Below, piece after piece: positions 6,791-14,151 of a DNA stretch of 64,000 nt (its first letter is position 1; every line of letters starts with the position of its first letter). This stretch comes from Streptomyces canus (lineage in GTDB: Bacteria; Actinomycetota; Actinomycetes; Streptomycetales; Streptomycetaceae). Under the pieces are notes generated by a model. That model made no database searches. It was not told where the DNA came from and saw only the letters and a list, made by a program, of their open reading frames with translations. A program made the translations under genes and the position numbers. The stretch covers positions 434,001 through 498,000 of the forward strand of contig NZ_KQ948661.1 of NCBI RefSeq assembly GCF_001514145.1. Reading direction: 5' to 3'.

Positions 6791-9067
6791 TCAAGTCCCC
6801 AGCGTGAGGCGGGGCTTGGGGGCATCGGTGCGTCCGGTCTGCGGTCGGCGGCGGCCCGCGCGGTACGGGTCCGGCCAGACGACGCCGGGACCGTCGTACC
6901 CCTGCTCGGCGGCCGCGTGCAGGGTCCAGTGGGGGTCGTAGAGATGCGGGCGGGCCAGCGCGCACAGGTCCGTACGCCCGGCCAGGATCAGCGAGTTGAC
7001 GTCGTCCCAGGAGGAGATGGCGCCGACCGCGATCACCGGGACACCGGTCTCGTGACGGATCCGGTCGGCGTACGGCGTCTGGTACGACCGCCCGTACTCC
7101 GGGTGCTCCTCGGCCACCACCTGCCCGGTCGACACGTCGATCGCGTCGGCGCCGTGCGCGGCGAAGGCACGGGCGATCTCGACGGCGTCCTCGGCCGTGT
7201 TGCCGCCCTCGGCCCAGTCGGTGGCGGAGATACGGACGGTCATGGGCCGCTCCTGCGGCCACACTCCCCTGATGGCGTCGAAGACTTCGAGCGGGAAGCG
7301 GAGGCGCTTCGCGAGCGAGCCGCCGTAGGCGTCCGTGCGCCGGTTGGTCAGCGGGGAGAGGAAGCCGGAGAGCAGATAGCCGTGCGCACAGTGCAGTTCG
7401 AGGAGGTCGAAGCCGGCCCGGGCGGCACGCCAGGCCGCCGCCGTGAACTGCTCGCGGATGTCGGTCAGTTGGGCACGGCCGAGCTCGCGCGGGGTCTGGT
7501 TGGAGGGCTTGTACGGGAGCGGGGACGGCGCTACGACCGGCCAGTTGCCGTCCGGCAGCGGCTCGTCGATGCCCTCCCACATCAGCTTGGTCGAGCCCTT
7601 GCGGCCGCTGTGGCCGAGCTGCACACCGATCGCGGTGCCCGGTGACTGCGCGTGCACGAAGTCGGTGATCCGTTTCCAGGCCACCGCCTGCCTGCCGTTG
7701 TAGAGGCCGGTGCAGCCGGGCGTGATGCGTCCCTCGGGCGAGACGCACACCATCTCGGTCATCACCAGCCCGGCACCGCCGAGGGCCCGGGCGCCCAGGT
7801 GGACCAGGTGGAAGTCACCGGGGATGCCGTCGGTGGCGGAGTACATGTCCATCGGTGACACCACGACCCGGTTGCGCAGGGTCAGACCGCGCAGCCGGAA
7901 CGGGGTGAACATCGGGGGCGTGCCCGGCGCACAGCCGAACTCGCGCTCCACGGCTCCGGTGAAGCGTGCGTCACGCAGGCGGAGGTTGTCGTGGGTGACG
8001 CGGCGGCTGCGGGTGAGCAGGTTGAAGGCGAACTGGCGGGGCGGCTGGTCGAGGTACAGCCCGAGGTTCTCGAACCACTCCAGGCTGGCGCGGGCGGCAC
8101 GCTGCGTGGAGGCGACGACGGGTTTGCGCTCCGCCTCGTAGGCCGCCAACGCCCCTTCCAGCGAAGGCTGTTCCTCCAGGCAGGCGGCCAGGGCGAGGGC
8201 GTCCTCGACGGCGAGCTTGGTGCCGGAGCCGATGGAGAAGTGGGCGGTGTGGGCCGCGTCGCCGAGCAGCACGGTGTTGCCGTGCGACCAGCGGTCGTTG
8301 ACCACCGTGCGGAAGGTGGTCCACGTGGAGTTGTTGGAGCGCAGAGAGCGGCCGCGGAGTGCTTCGGCGAAGATCTTGGCGCAGCTCTCCGTCGACTCCT
8401 GCGGGGTGACCTCGTCGAAGCCGGCCGCCCTCCAGACCTCCTCGCGCATCTCGATGATCACGGTGGAGGCGTCGGGGGCATAGGGGTAGCCGTGCAGTTG
8501 CATCACGCCGTGTTCGGTCTCGGCGATCTCGAACCGGAAGGCGTCGAAGGGGAAGTCGGCGGCCAGCCAGATATAGCGGCAGTGGTGCGGGGTCACATGG
8601 GGGCGGAACACATGGCTGTGGCGTTCGCGTGTTGTGCTGTTGACGCCATCGGCGGCGATGACGAGGTCGTGCGTCTCCTCGAGGCCGGCCGGGGCCACCG
8701 TACGGAAGCGGAGGTCCACGCCGAGAGCGCGGCAGCGGTCGTGCAGTATCCCGAGGAGTCGTCTGCGGCCGAGTGCGGCGAAGCCGTGGCCTCCGGAGGT
8801 GTGCCGTACACCACGGCGCACGATGTCGATGTCGTCCCAGCGGACGAAGTCGGACCGCATCGCCTCGTAGACCACCGGGTCCGCGTGCTCGATGCCGCCG
8901 AGGGTCTCGTCGGAGAGGACCACGCCGAAGCCGAAGGTGTCGTCGGGCGCGTTGCGCTCCCACACGGTGACCTCACGCCCGGGATCGAGCCGCTTCAGCA
9001 GAGCTGCCGCGTACAGCCCACCGGGGCCGCCGCCGATGATCGCGATGCGGGGGACGGAGACAGACAT
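6791..9067 (-). CDS. Fused FAD monooxygenase / Old Yellow Enzyme-type reductase (2-aminobenzoyl-CoA or salicylyl-CoA 5-hydroxylase type)
   Basis: A 758-residue two-domain flavoenzyme. Residues 1 to about 380 form a salicylate-hydroxylase-like FAD monooxygenase: GGGPGGLYAA at 10-19, an IAADG motif near 140 and GDAAHTAHFSIGSG near 270. From about 395 on there is an Old Yellow Enzyme TIM barrel with FMN: FRLRGLTLRNRVVVSPM, GVQLGHSGRKG, ELHCAHGYLLSGFLSPLTN and RTDAYGGS. This architecture is known from 2-aminobenzoyl-CoA monooxygenase/reductase of Azoarcus. That enzyme hydroxylates the ring and then reduces it without oxygenolytic cleavage. Streptomyces homologues are often labelled salicylyl-CoA 5-hydroxylase. 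ATG 9067 lies two bases after the hydratase stop. Position in a ligase/hydratase/dehydrogenase/RidA cluster supports the aminobenzoyl-CoA reading. Confidence 0.8.
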   Translation of the reverse strand: MSVSVPRIAIIGGGPGGLYAAALLKRLDPGREVTVWERNAPDDTFGFGVVLSDETLGGIEHADPVVYEAMRSDFVRWDDIDIVRRGVRHTSGGHGFAALGRRRLLGILHDRCRALGVDLRFRTVAPAGLEETHDLVIAADGVNSTTRERHSHVFRPHVTPHHCRYIWLAADFPFDAFRFEIAETEHGVMQLHGYPYAPDASTVIIEMREEVWRAAGFDEVTPQESTESCAKIFAEALRGRSLRSNNSTWTTFRTVVNDRWSHGNTVLLGDAAHTAHFSIGSGTKLAVEDALALAACLEEQPSLEGALAAYEAERKPVVASTQRAARASLEWFENLGLYLDQPPRQFAFNLLTRSRRVTHDNLRLRDARFTGAVEREFGCAPGTPPMFTPFRLRGLTLRNRVVVSPMDMYSATDGIPGDFHLVHLGARALGGAGLVMTEMVCVSPEGRITPGCTGLYNGRQAVAWKRITDFVHAQSPGTAIGVQLGHSGRKGSTKLMWEGIDEPLPDGNWPVVAPSPLPYKPSNQTPRELGRAQLTDIREQFTAAAWRAARAGFDLLELHCAHGYLLSGFLSPLTNRRTDAYGGSLAKRLRFPLEVFDAIRGVWPQERPMTVRISATDWAEGGNTAEDAVEIARAFAAHGADAIDVSTGQVVAEEHPEYGRSYQTPYADRIRHETGVPVIAVGAISSWDDVNSLILAGRTDLCALARPHLYDPHWTLHAAAEQGYDGPGVVWPDPYRAGRRRPQTGRTDAPKPRLTLGT

Positions 9068-9069
9068 GA

Positions 9070-9897
9070 TCACCGTCCCTGCCATTTCGGCGGCCGCTTC
9101 TCCGTGAACGCCGCGTGGAACTCCCGGTAGTCCTCGCCGTTCATCAGGAGGGCCTGCGTCGAGGCGTCCAGTTCCACCGAAGCGGCCAACGGCATGTCCA
9201 GCTCCGCCGTCAGCAGGGCCTTCGTCTGGGCGTACGCCAGTGCCGGGCCCTCGGCCAGACGGCGGGCCAGGCGCGCGGCGGCCTCGTCCGCGCCGCCCTC
9301 CTCGGTCAGTTCGCTGATCAGGCCGATGCGCTCGGCCTCGGGAGCGCGGACCGGTTCGCCGAGCATGAGGAGCCGGGTGGCATGGCCGAGGCCGACCACG
9401 CGAGGCAGCAGATAGGCCGCGCCCATGTCTCCGCCGGACAGGCCGACCCGGGTGAAGAGGAAGGCGAAGCGGGCCGAGAGGTCCGCGACCCGGAAGTCGG
9501 CCGCCAGGGCGAGGACCGCGCCGGCGCCCGCCGCCACCCCGTGCACGGCCGCGATCACCGGGAACGGACACTCCCGTACGGCTCTCACCACCTGGCCGGT
9601 CATCCGGTTGAAGTCGAGGAGCTGGGCGGTGTCCATGGCGAGGGTCGCGCCGATGATCTCGTCGACGTCACCGCCGGAGCAGAAACCGCGGCCCTCGCCG
9701 GCCAGGACCAGGGCACGGACGGACCGCTCGCGGGACAGTTCGGCGAGCAGGTCGCGCAGGTCGGCATAGGCGCCGAAGGTGAGCGCGTTGAGTTTCTCGG
9801 GGCGGGCGAGGGTGACGGTGGCGACCCCGTCGGTGAGGTCGACGCGCAGGTGCCGCCAGTCGGAGGTGCGGGCGGCGGAGCCGGTGAAGGGACTCAT
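9070..9897 (-). CDS. Enoyl-CoA hydratase/isomerase family protein
   Basis: A 275-residue crotonase-fold enzyme acting on acyl-CoA esters. The fold's CoA-binding and oxyanion segments are visible: RPEKLNALTF near 33-42, GRGFCSGGDVDE near 70-81, and AAVHGVAAGAGAVLALAADFR near 120-140, followed by FAFLFTRVGLSGGDMGAAYLLPR. The GGD motif after FCSG and the Asp-rich ADFR segment fit hydratases or isomerases; the exact reaction is unknown. It is first in a tight operon with the monooxygenase/reductase fusion (two-base gap). Its promoter carries the second TGAC-N4-GTCA operator. In the CoA-dependent aromatic route it would hydrate or open the de-aromatised ring product. Confidence 0.8.
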   Translation of the reverse strand: MSPFTGSAARTSDWRHLRVDLTDGVATVTLARPEKLNALTFGAYADLRDLLAELSRERSVRALVLAGEGRGFCSGGDVDEIIGATLAMDTAQLLDFNRMTGQVVRAVRECPFPVIAAVHGVAAGAGAVLALAADFRVADLSARFAFLFTRVGLSGGDMGAAYLLPRVVGLGHATRLLMLGEPVRAPEAERIGLISELTEEGGADEAAARLARRLAEGPALAYAQTKALLTAELDMPLAASVELDASTQALLMNGEDYREFHAAFTEKRPPKWQGR

Positions 9898-9975
9898 GGC
9901 GTGCGGTCTCCTCGTGCTCGGACGAAGTGCGAGTGGCGAGGTTCCAGGCGCATCCAGGTGCGCTCTCTCCTCGAA

Positions 9976-10003
9976 GCTATCACTTCTCTTTGACTGTCGT
10001 CAC
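9976..10003 (-). promoter_or_regulatory. Promoter and second TGAC-N4-GTCA operator before the hydratase operon
   Basis: TGACTGTCGTCA at 9991-10002 is identical to the site at 4275-4286. On the minus strand GTGACG (10003-9998) and GATAGC (9981-9976) form -35 and -10 boxes with a 16-base spacer. The geometry is the same as in the acyl-CoA dehydrogenase promoter. The start point would be near 9969, giving a leader of about 70 bases. This belongs to the 322-base gap 9898-10219, which otherwise holds only the start region of the following plus-strand gene. I saw no other gene there. Confidence 0.6.
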
Positions 10004-10202
10004 GAGTACGCGATAGAGGCATCCGGGTGTGACCTGGCACGGTCACATCCGTCACGGCTCGTCGACAGACCGGCAACGGCGGGATCAGCGGTGAGAGGCA
10101 AGCCGTTGCTACGGGTAAGCCGCCTGCCAACGGGGCCGAAGGTCCCGTACGGCGCCCGCCGGACGACTCTGCCGACGGCGCCGTACCATTCATACGGTTG
10201 AA

Positions 10203-10218
10203 AGCAGGACAGCCTGCT
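10203..10218 (+). promoter_or_regulatory. Hairpin covering the ribosome binding site
   Basis: AGCAGG (10203-10208) and CCTGCT (10213-10218) form a perfect six-base stem with loop ACAG, ending one base before ATG 10220. The purine-rich AGCAGGA is the only Shine-Dalgarno candidate, so folding would hide it. This may limit translation of the downstream ATPase. It is short enough to have arisen by chance. Confidence 0.35.
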
Positions 10219-10219
10219 C

Positions 10220-10672
10220 ATGAACGGAACCGCCTTGCAAGATCGCCCCCCGGCCTCCGCCTCCTGGCGCATCGCGCTGCCGCACTCCGCCGCGGCCGTG
10301 CCCGTGGCGCGCGCGCTGGTCCGCACCGCGCTGGCCGAGCTGGAGCACGGGGCGGACTGCGACACCGCGGAACTGCTGACGGCCGAGCTGGTGGCGAACG
10401 CCGTGGAACACACCTCCGGCGACACCCCGATAGAGCTGGTCGTGGAATTGCTGCCGACCGGCTGCCAGGTGGAGGTGCACGACCCGGACCCGGCACCCCC
10501 GGGCCATCTGACCCAGCCGGACACCAGGGACCCGGACCCCTGGCAGGAGCACGGCCGGGGCCTGCTCCTGATCAGGGCGCTCAGTTCGTCGTGCGGGCAC
10601 CGCCCGACCGAGACCGGCAAGGCGGTGTGGTTCCGGCTGCCGGTGGTGCCGCCTCAGCGGCACCCGGCGTGA
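10220..10672 (+). CDS. ATP-binding anti-sigma-factor-like protein (HATPase_c_2)
   Basis: A 150-residue single-domain protein of the SpoIIAB/RsbW-like GHKL ATPase group, very numerous in Streptomyces. The N-box is AELLTAELVANAVEHT near 52-67. The G-box region is HGRGLLLIRALSSSCGH near 112-128. No transmembrane segment or second domain is present. Relatives bind partner sigma factors or anti-anti-sigma proteins and may phosphorylate the latter; no partner gene is adjacent. Its translation start is covered by a small hairpin. It converges on arcB with three bases between the stops. Confidence 0.75.
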   Translation: MNGTALQDRPPASASWRIALPHSAAAVPVARALVRTALAELEHGADCDTAELLTAELVANAVEHTSGDTPIELVVELLPTGCQVEVHDPDPAPPGHLTQPDTRDPDPWQEHGRGLLLIRALSSSCGHRPTETGKAVWFRLPVVPPQRHPA

Positions 10673-10675
10673 CGC

Positions 10676-11683
10676 TCAGGCCAGCGTCGCCACCAGGATC
10701 GCCTTGATCGTGTGCAGCCGGTTCTCCGCCTCGTCGAAGACCACCGAGTGCACCGACTCGAACACCTCGTCCGTGACCTCCAGGGACTGCAGGCCATGGG
10801 TCTCGAAGATCTCCTGCCCCACCTTCGTACCGAGGTCGTGGAAGGCGGGCAGGCAGTGCAGGAACTTGACGTCCGCGTTCCCGGTGGCCCGCAGCACGTC
10901 CGTGGTCACCGCGTACGGCGACAGCGCGGCGATCCGCTCGTCCCACACGTCCTTCGGCTCCCCCATGGAGACCCAGACGTCGGTCGCGACGAAGTCCGCG
11001 CCCCGCACCCCCTCCTCCAGCGACTCGGTGAGGGTGATCCGCGCCCCGCTGTCCACGGCGAGCGTACGAGCCCGCTCGACGACGTCCTGCGCGGGCCAGT
11101 AGGCCTTCGGCGCGACGATCCGTACGTCCATGCCCAGCAGCGCGCCGGTGATCAGATACGAGTTGCCCATGTTGAACCGCGCGTCACCGAGGTAGGCGAA
11201 GACGATCTCCCGGACCGGCTTCGCGGTGTGCTCGGTCATGGTCAGCACGTCGGCCAGCATCTGCGTGGGGTGCCAGTCGTCGGTGAGCCCGTTGTACACC
11301 GGCACGCCGGCGTACGCGGCCAGCTCCTCCACCTTCTGCTGGCTGTCCCCGCGGTACTCGATCCCGTCGTACATACGCCCGAGCACGCGCGCGGTGTCCC
11401 GTACGGACTCCTTGTGGCCGATCTGCGAGCCGGACGGGTCCAGGTACGTCGTCGAGGCGCCCTGGTCCGCCGCCGCGACCTCGAACGCGCAGCGCGTGCG
11501 GGTCGAGGTCTTCTCGAAGATCAGCGCGATGTTCTTCCCGTTCAGGTACCGCGTCTCGGTCCCCGCCTTCTTGGCGGCCTTCAGCTCGGCTGCCAGTTCG
11601 ACCAGCCCGAGGAACTCCTGCTCGGTGAAGTCGAGCTCCTTGAGGAAGTGGCGGCCGGCGAGGGCGGTCGGGACTGTCGCCAT
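10676..11683 (-). CDS. arcB: Ornithine carbamoyltransferase, probably catabolic
   Basis: A 335-residue ornithine carbamoyltransferase. The carbamoyl-phosphate loop STRTR is at residues 60-64, with HPTQML near 141 and the ornithine-side HCLPAFHD near 273. Size and motifs match the arginine-deiminase-pathway form, which converts citrulline plus phosphate to ornithine and carbamoyl phosphate. The biosynthetic reaction is the reverse, and sequence alone does not separate the two. The reason for calling it catabolic is that arginine deiminase (arcA) lies just upstream on the same strand, 116 bases away. No carbamate kinase (arcC) or antiporter is in view, so the end product may feed pyrimidine or arginine synthesis. 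Confidence 0.85.
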   Translation of the reverse strand: MATVPTALAGRHFLKELDFTEQEFLGLVELAAELKAAKKAGTETRYLNGKNIALIFEKTSTRTRCAFEVAAADQGASTTYLDPSGSQIGHKESVRDTARVLGRMYDGIEYRGDSQQKVEELAAYAGVPVYNGLTDDWHPTQMLADVLTMTEHTAKPVREIVFAYLGDARFNMGNSYLITGALLGMDVRIVAPKAYWPAQDVVERARTLAVDSGARITLTESLEEGVRGADFVATDVWVSMGEPKDVWDERIAALSPYAVTTDVLRATGNADVKFLHCLPAFHDLGTKVGQEIFETHGLQSLEVTDEVFESVHSVVFDEAENRLHTIKAILVATLA

Positions 11684-11799
11684 GGGGGGCGCTCCAGAGG
11701 TGCGTGAACAGACGGACCTTGGAAGTCTATACGACGTTCAGCATTTATATACAGACTACTGTACGACTATGCGATCGCACGTTCCACAAGGGATCCCTC
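11684..11799 (-). promoter_or_regulatory. AT-rich arcA-arcB intergenic region with inverted repeat
   Basis: This 116-base stretch is far richer in A and T than its surroundings, especially 11726-11775. It holds the perfect inverted repeat TACAG-ACTA-CTGTA at 11750-11763, next to TTATATA. It probably contains a promoter or operator for arcB. Five-base arms with a four-base gap resemble the spacing of CRP/FNR-family sites, although the sequence does not match a known consensus. ArgR is the other candidate. Confidence 0.4.
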
Positions 11800-13023
11800 C
11801 TATACGGCCTCCCGCTCCACCGGACAGCTCATACAGCGCGGCCCGCCCCTGCCCCGCCCCAGCTCGCTGCCCGGGATCTCTATCACCTCGATGCCCTGCT
11901 TGCGCAGATGCGTGTTGGTGGTGGCGTTGCGCTCGTAGGCGACGACGACACCCGGCTCGACGGCGAGGACGTTGCAGCCGTCGTCCCACTGCTCGCGCTC
12001 GGCGGCGTGCACGTCCTGGGTGGCGGTCAGCACGCGGATCTCGCTCAGTCCGAGCGCGGCGGCGATCGCGCGGTGCATGTGCTCCGACGGGTGGTCGGTG
12101 ACCTTGAGCTCCTTGTCACCGACGCCCGGTTCGATGGTGTACGACCTGAGCATGCCGAGCCCGGCGTACTGGGTGAAGGTGTCGCCGTCGACCATCGTCA
12201 TCACGGTGTCGAGATGCATGAAGGCCCGCCGTTTCGGCATGTCGAGGGCCACGATCGACTGCGCGGAGCCCTCGGCGAACAGCTTGTGCGCGAGCATCTC
12301 GACGGCCTGGGGCGTGGTGCGCTCGCTCATGCCGATGAGGACGGCGCCGTTGCCGATGACGAGGACGTCCCCGCCCTCGATGGTGCACGGGTAGTCGGCC
12401 TGCCCCTCCGACCAGGTGTGGAACGTTTCGTCACGGAAGAGCGGATGGTGGCGGTAGATCGCCTCGAAGTGGACCGTCTCGCGCTGACGGGCCGGCCAGC
12501 GCATGGCGTTGACGGAGACACCGTCGTAGATCCAGGCCGAGGTGTCGCGGGTGAAGAGGTGGTTGGGCAGCGGGGCGAGGAGGAAGTCGTCGAGGTCCAT
12601 GACATGGAAGCGCACGGAGGTCGGCTCCGGGTGTGCCTCCAGGAACTCCCGCTTGGTCATGCCGCCGACGAGGGCCTCGGCCAGCTCCGCGGCGGGCAGT
12701 GCCTCGAAGGCGGCCCGGAGGTGGTCGGTGGCCAGCGGGCCGTACTCCTTCTCGTCGAAGACGCGGTCCAGGACGAGGGACCGGGCCGCCGGGATCTCCA
12801 GGGCCTCGGTGAGCAGGTCGCCGAAGAGATGGACGGCGACCCCGCGGTCGCGCAGCACGTCGGCGAATCCGTCGTGCTCGGCGCGCGCCCGGCGCACCCA
12901 CAGCACGTCGTCGAAGAGCAGTGCGTCCTTGTTGCTGGGGGTGAGCCTTTTGAGCTCGAGATCCGGCCGGTGAAGGATGACGCGGCGCAGCCGCCCGGTC
13001 TCGGAGTCGACATGGAATCCCAT
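11800..13023 (-). CDS. arcA: Arginine deiminase
   Basis: A 407-residue arginine deiminase, which hydrolyses arginine to citrulline and ammonia in the cytoplasm. Family motifs are LFDDVLWV near 40-47, FTRDTSAWI near 155, EGGDVLVIGNGAVLIG near 212-227, MHLDTVMTMVD near 268-278 and the C-terminal GGPRCMSCP. The cysteine in GGPRC is the expected nucleophile near residue 396. ATG 13023 has a GGAGG ribosome site. The frame remains open far upstream, but only this start gives the canonical MGFHVDSETG N-terminus. It precedes arcB and gives arginine-derived citrulline for phosphorolysis, a route often used for ATP and ammonia under low oxygen or acid stress. Confidence 0.9.
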   Translation of the reverse strand: MGFHVDSETGRLRRVILHRPDLELKRLTPSNKDALLFDDVLWVRRARAEHDGFADVLRDRGVAVHLFGDLLTEALEIPAARSLVLDRVFDEKEYGPLATDHLRAAFEALPAAELAEALVGGMTKREFLEAHPEPTSVRFHVMDLDDFLLAPLPNHLFTRDTSAWIYDGVSVNAMRWPARQRETVHFEAIYRHHPLFRDETFHTWSEGQADYPCTIEGGDVLVIGNGAVLIGMSERTTPQAVEMLAHKLFAEGSAQSIVALDMPKRRAFMHLDTVMTMVDGDTFTQYAGLGMLRSYTIEPGVGDKELKVTDHPSEHMHRAIAAALGLSEIRVLTATQDVHAAEREQWDDGCNVLAVEPGVVVAYERNATTNTHLRKQGIEVIEIPGSELGRGRGGPRCMSCPVEREAV

Positions 13024-13091
13024 GCCTCCATCCTGACCAACGAGGGGCGTCTTGACCCCTCCGTCCGCCCTGCTTTCTTGTTCTCGTCCCC

Positions 13092-13131
13092 TTGACGACA
13101 AGCAACCCCCTCCGTTATCGTCTAATAGACG
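13092..13131 (+). promoter_or_regulatory. Promoter with perfect palindrome for the SPFH/NAD-kinase-like operon
   Basis: TTGACG (13092-13097) and TATCGT (13116-13121), spacer 18, form a good housekeeping-type promoter. The palindrome CGTCTA-A-TAGACG (13119-13131) starts within the -10 box and runs into the likely start point. That is the position expected for a repressor operator. The ribosome site GAGGGGG follows just before ATG 13147. Confidence 0.6.
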
Positions 13132-13146
13132 AAAAGAGGGGGTTCG

Positions 13147-14151
13147 ATGGCCGACATCACCCGGCGCCTCGGCTGGCGCCATCTGCGCGGCGCGCCCACG
13201 GCGCACATCCGGCACCACCGCGGCGGCACCCTGCTGCACGACGGTCCGGGGCTCAGCTTCTGGTTCCGCGCGCTGACGGCCGCGCTCTCCGAAGTTCCGG
13301 TGGACGACCGCGAGTTGGCCATGACGTTCCATGCCCGTACGTCGGACTTCCAGGACGTGGCGGTTCAGGCGACCGTGACCTACCGGATCGGCGACCCGGC
13401 GCTCGCCGCCGCCCGCCTGGACTTCTCGATCGACCCGGACACCGGGGTGTGGCGGGGCGCGCCCCTGGAGCAACTGGGCACGCTGCTCACGGAGACGGCC
13501 CAGCAGCACGCGCTCGACGTACTGACCCGTACCTCCCTGGCCTCCGCCCTCGTCGACGGCGTCTCGGCGGTGCGCGAGAGGATCGCGGCGGGCCTGGACG
13601 CCGAGCCACGGCTGCCGGCCACCGGCATCGAGGTGGTGGCCGTACGCGTGATGGCGCTGCGCCCCGAGCCGGAGGTGGAGCGGGCGCTGCGCACCCCGGC
13701 CCGCGAACAGATCCAGCAGGAGGCCGACCGGGCGACCTACGAACGACGGGCCGTCGCCGTGGAGCGGGAGCGGGCCATCGCCGAGAACGAACTGGCCAGC
13801 CAGATCGAACTCGCCCGCCGCGAGGAGCAGTTGGTGGAGCAGAGGGGCACGAACGCACGCCGGGAGGCGGAGGAGCACGCGGCTGCGGACGCGGTACGGG
13901 CCGAGGCGGAGGCGACACGGTCGGTGCGGCTCGCTCGCGCGGAGGCCGAAGGGGCGCGCACGGTGGGCGACGCCAAGGCGCAGGCGCAGGCCGCCTGGCT
14001 GCGGGTCCATGCGGACGTCGAGGTCGCCACGCTGCACGCCCTCGCCGGGACCCGGCTCGCGGAGAACCTGCCGAACATCGACAGCCTGACGATCTCACCG
14101 GACGTGCTGACGGGGCTGCTGGCGAAGCTGGGCGCACGGGAGCCGGAGTGA
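13147..14151 (+). CDS. SPFH (band 7/stomatin-like) domain protein
   Basis: A 334-residue protein with an SPFH core over about residues 50-180 (DRELAMTFHARTSDFQDVAVQATVTYRI, abbreviated here, then the LLTETAQQHALDVLTRTSL segment). A long Ala/Glu/Arg-rich coiled coil follows at about 185-290, and a short tail resembles flotillin-type ends. Unlike classic stomatins it has no clear N-terminal membrane segment, so membrane contact, if any, is peripheral. SPFH proteins oligomerise and organise membrane-associated complexes; no specific role is known for this one. ATG 13147 has a strong GAGGGGG ribosome site. The gene overlaps the next one as GTGA, so the two products are probably made in fixed ratio and work together. 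Confidence 0.7.
   Translation: MADITRRLGWRHLRGAPTAHIRHHRGGTLLHDGPGLSFWFRALTAALSEVPVDDRELAMTFHARTSDFQDVAVQATVTYRIGDPALAAARLDFSIDPDTGVWRGAPLEQLGTLLTETAQQHALDVLTRTSLASALVDGVSAVRERIAAGLDAEPRLPATGIEVVAVRVMALRPEPEVERALRTPAREQIQQEADRATYERRAVAVERERAIAENELASQIELARREEQLVEQRGTNARREAEEHAAADAVRAEAEATRSVRLARAEAEGARTVGDAKAQAQAAWLRVHADVEVATLHALAGTRLAENLPNIDSLTISPDVLTGLLAKLGAREPE

Noticed and set aside
4284..7748. A very long minus-strand open frame opposite the CoA ligase and PaaX genes
   Set aside because: It is a by-product of GC-rich third positions in the genes on the other strand. It has no start signals or protein motifs of its own, and it overlaps real genes on both strands.
10676..13023. A complete arginine deiminase operon including carbamate kinase and antiporter
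   Set aside because: Only arcA and arcB are present; flanking genes are an anti-sigma-like ATPase and an SPFH protein.
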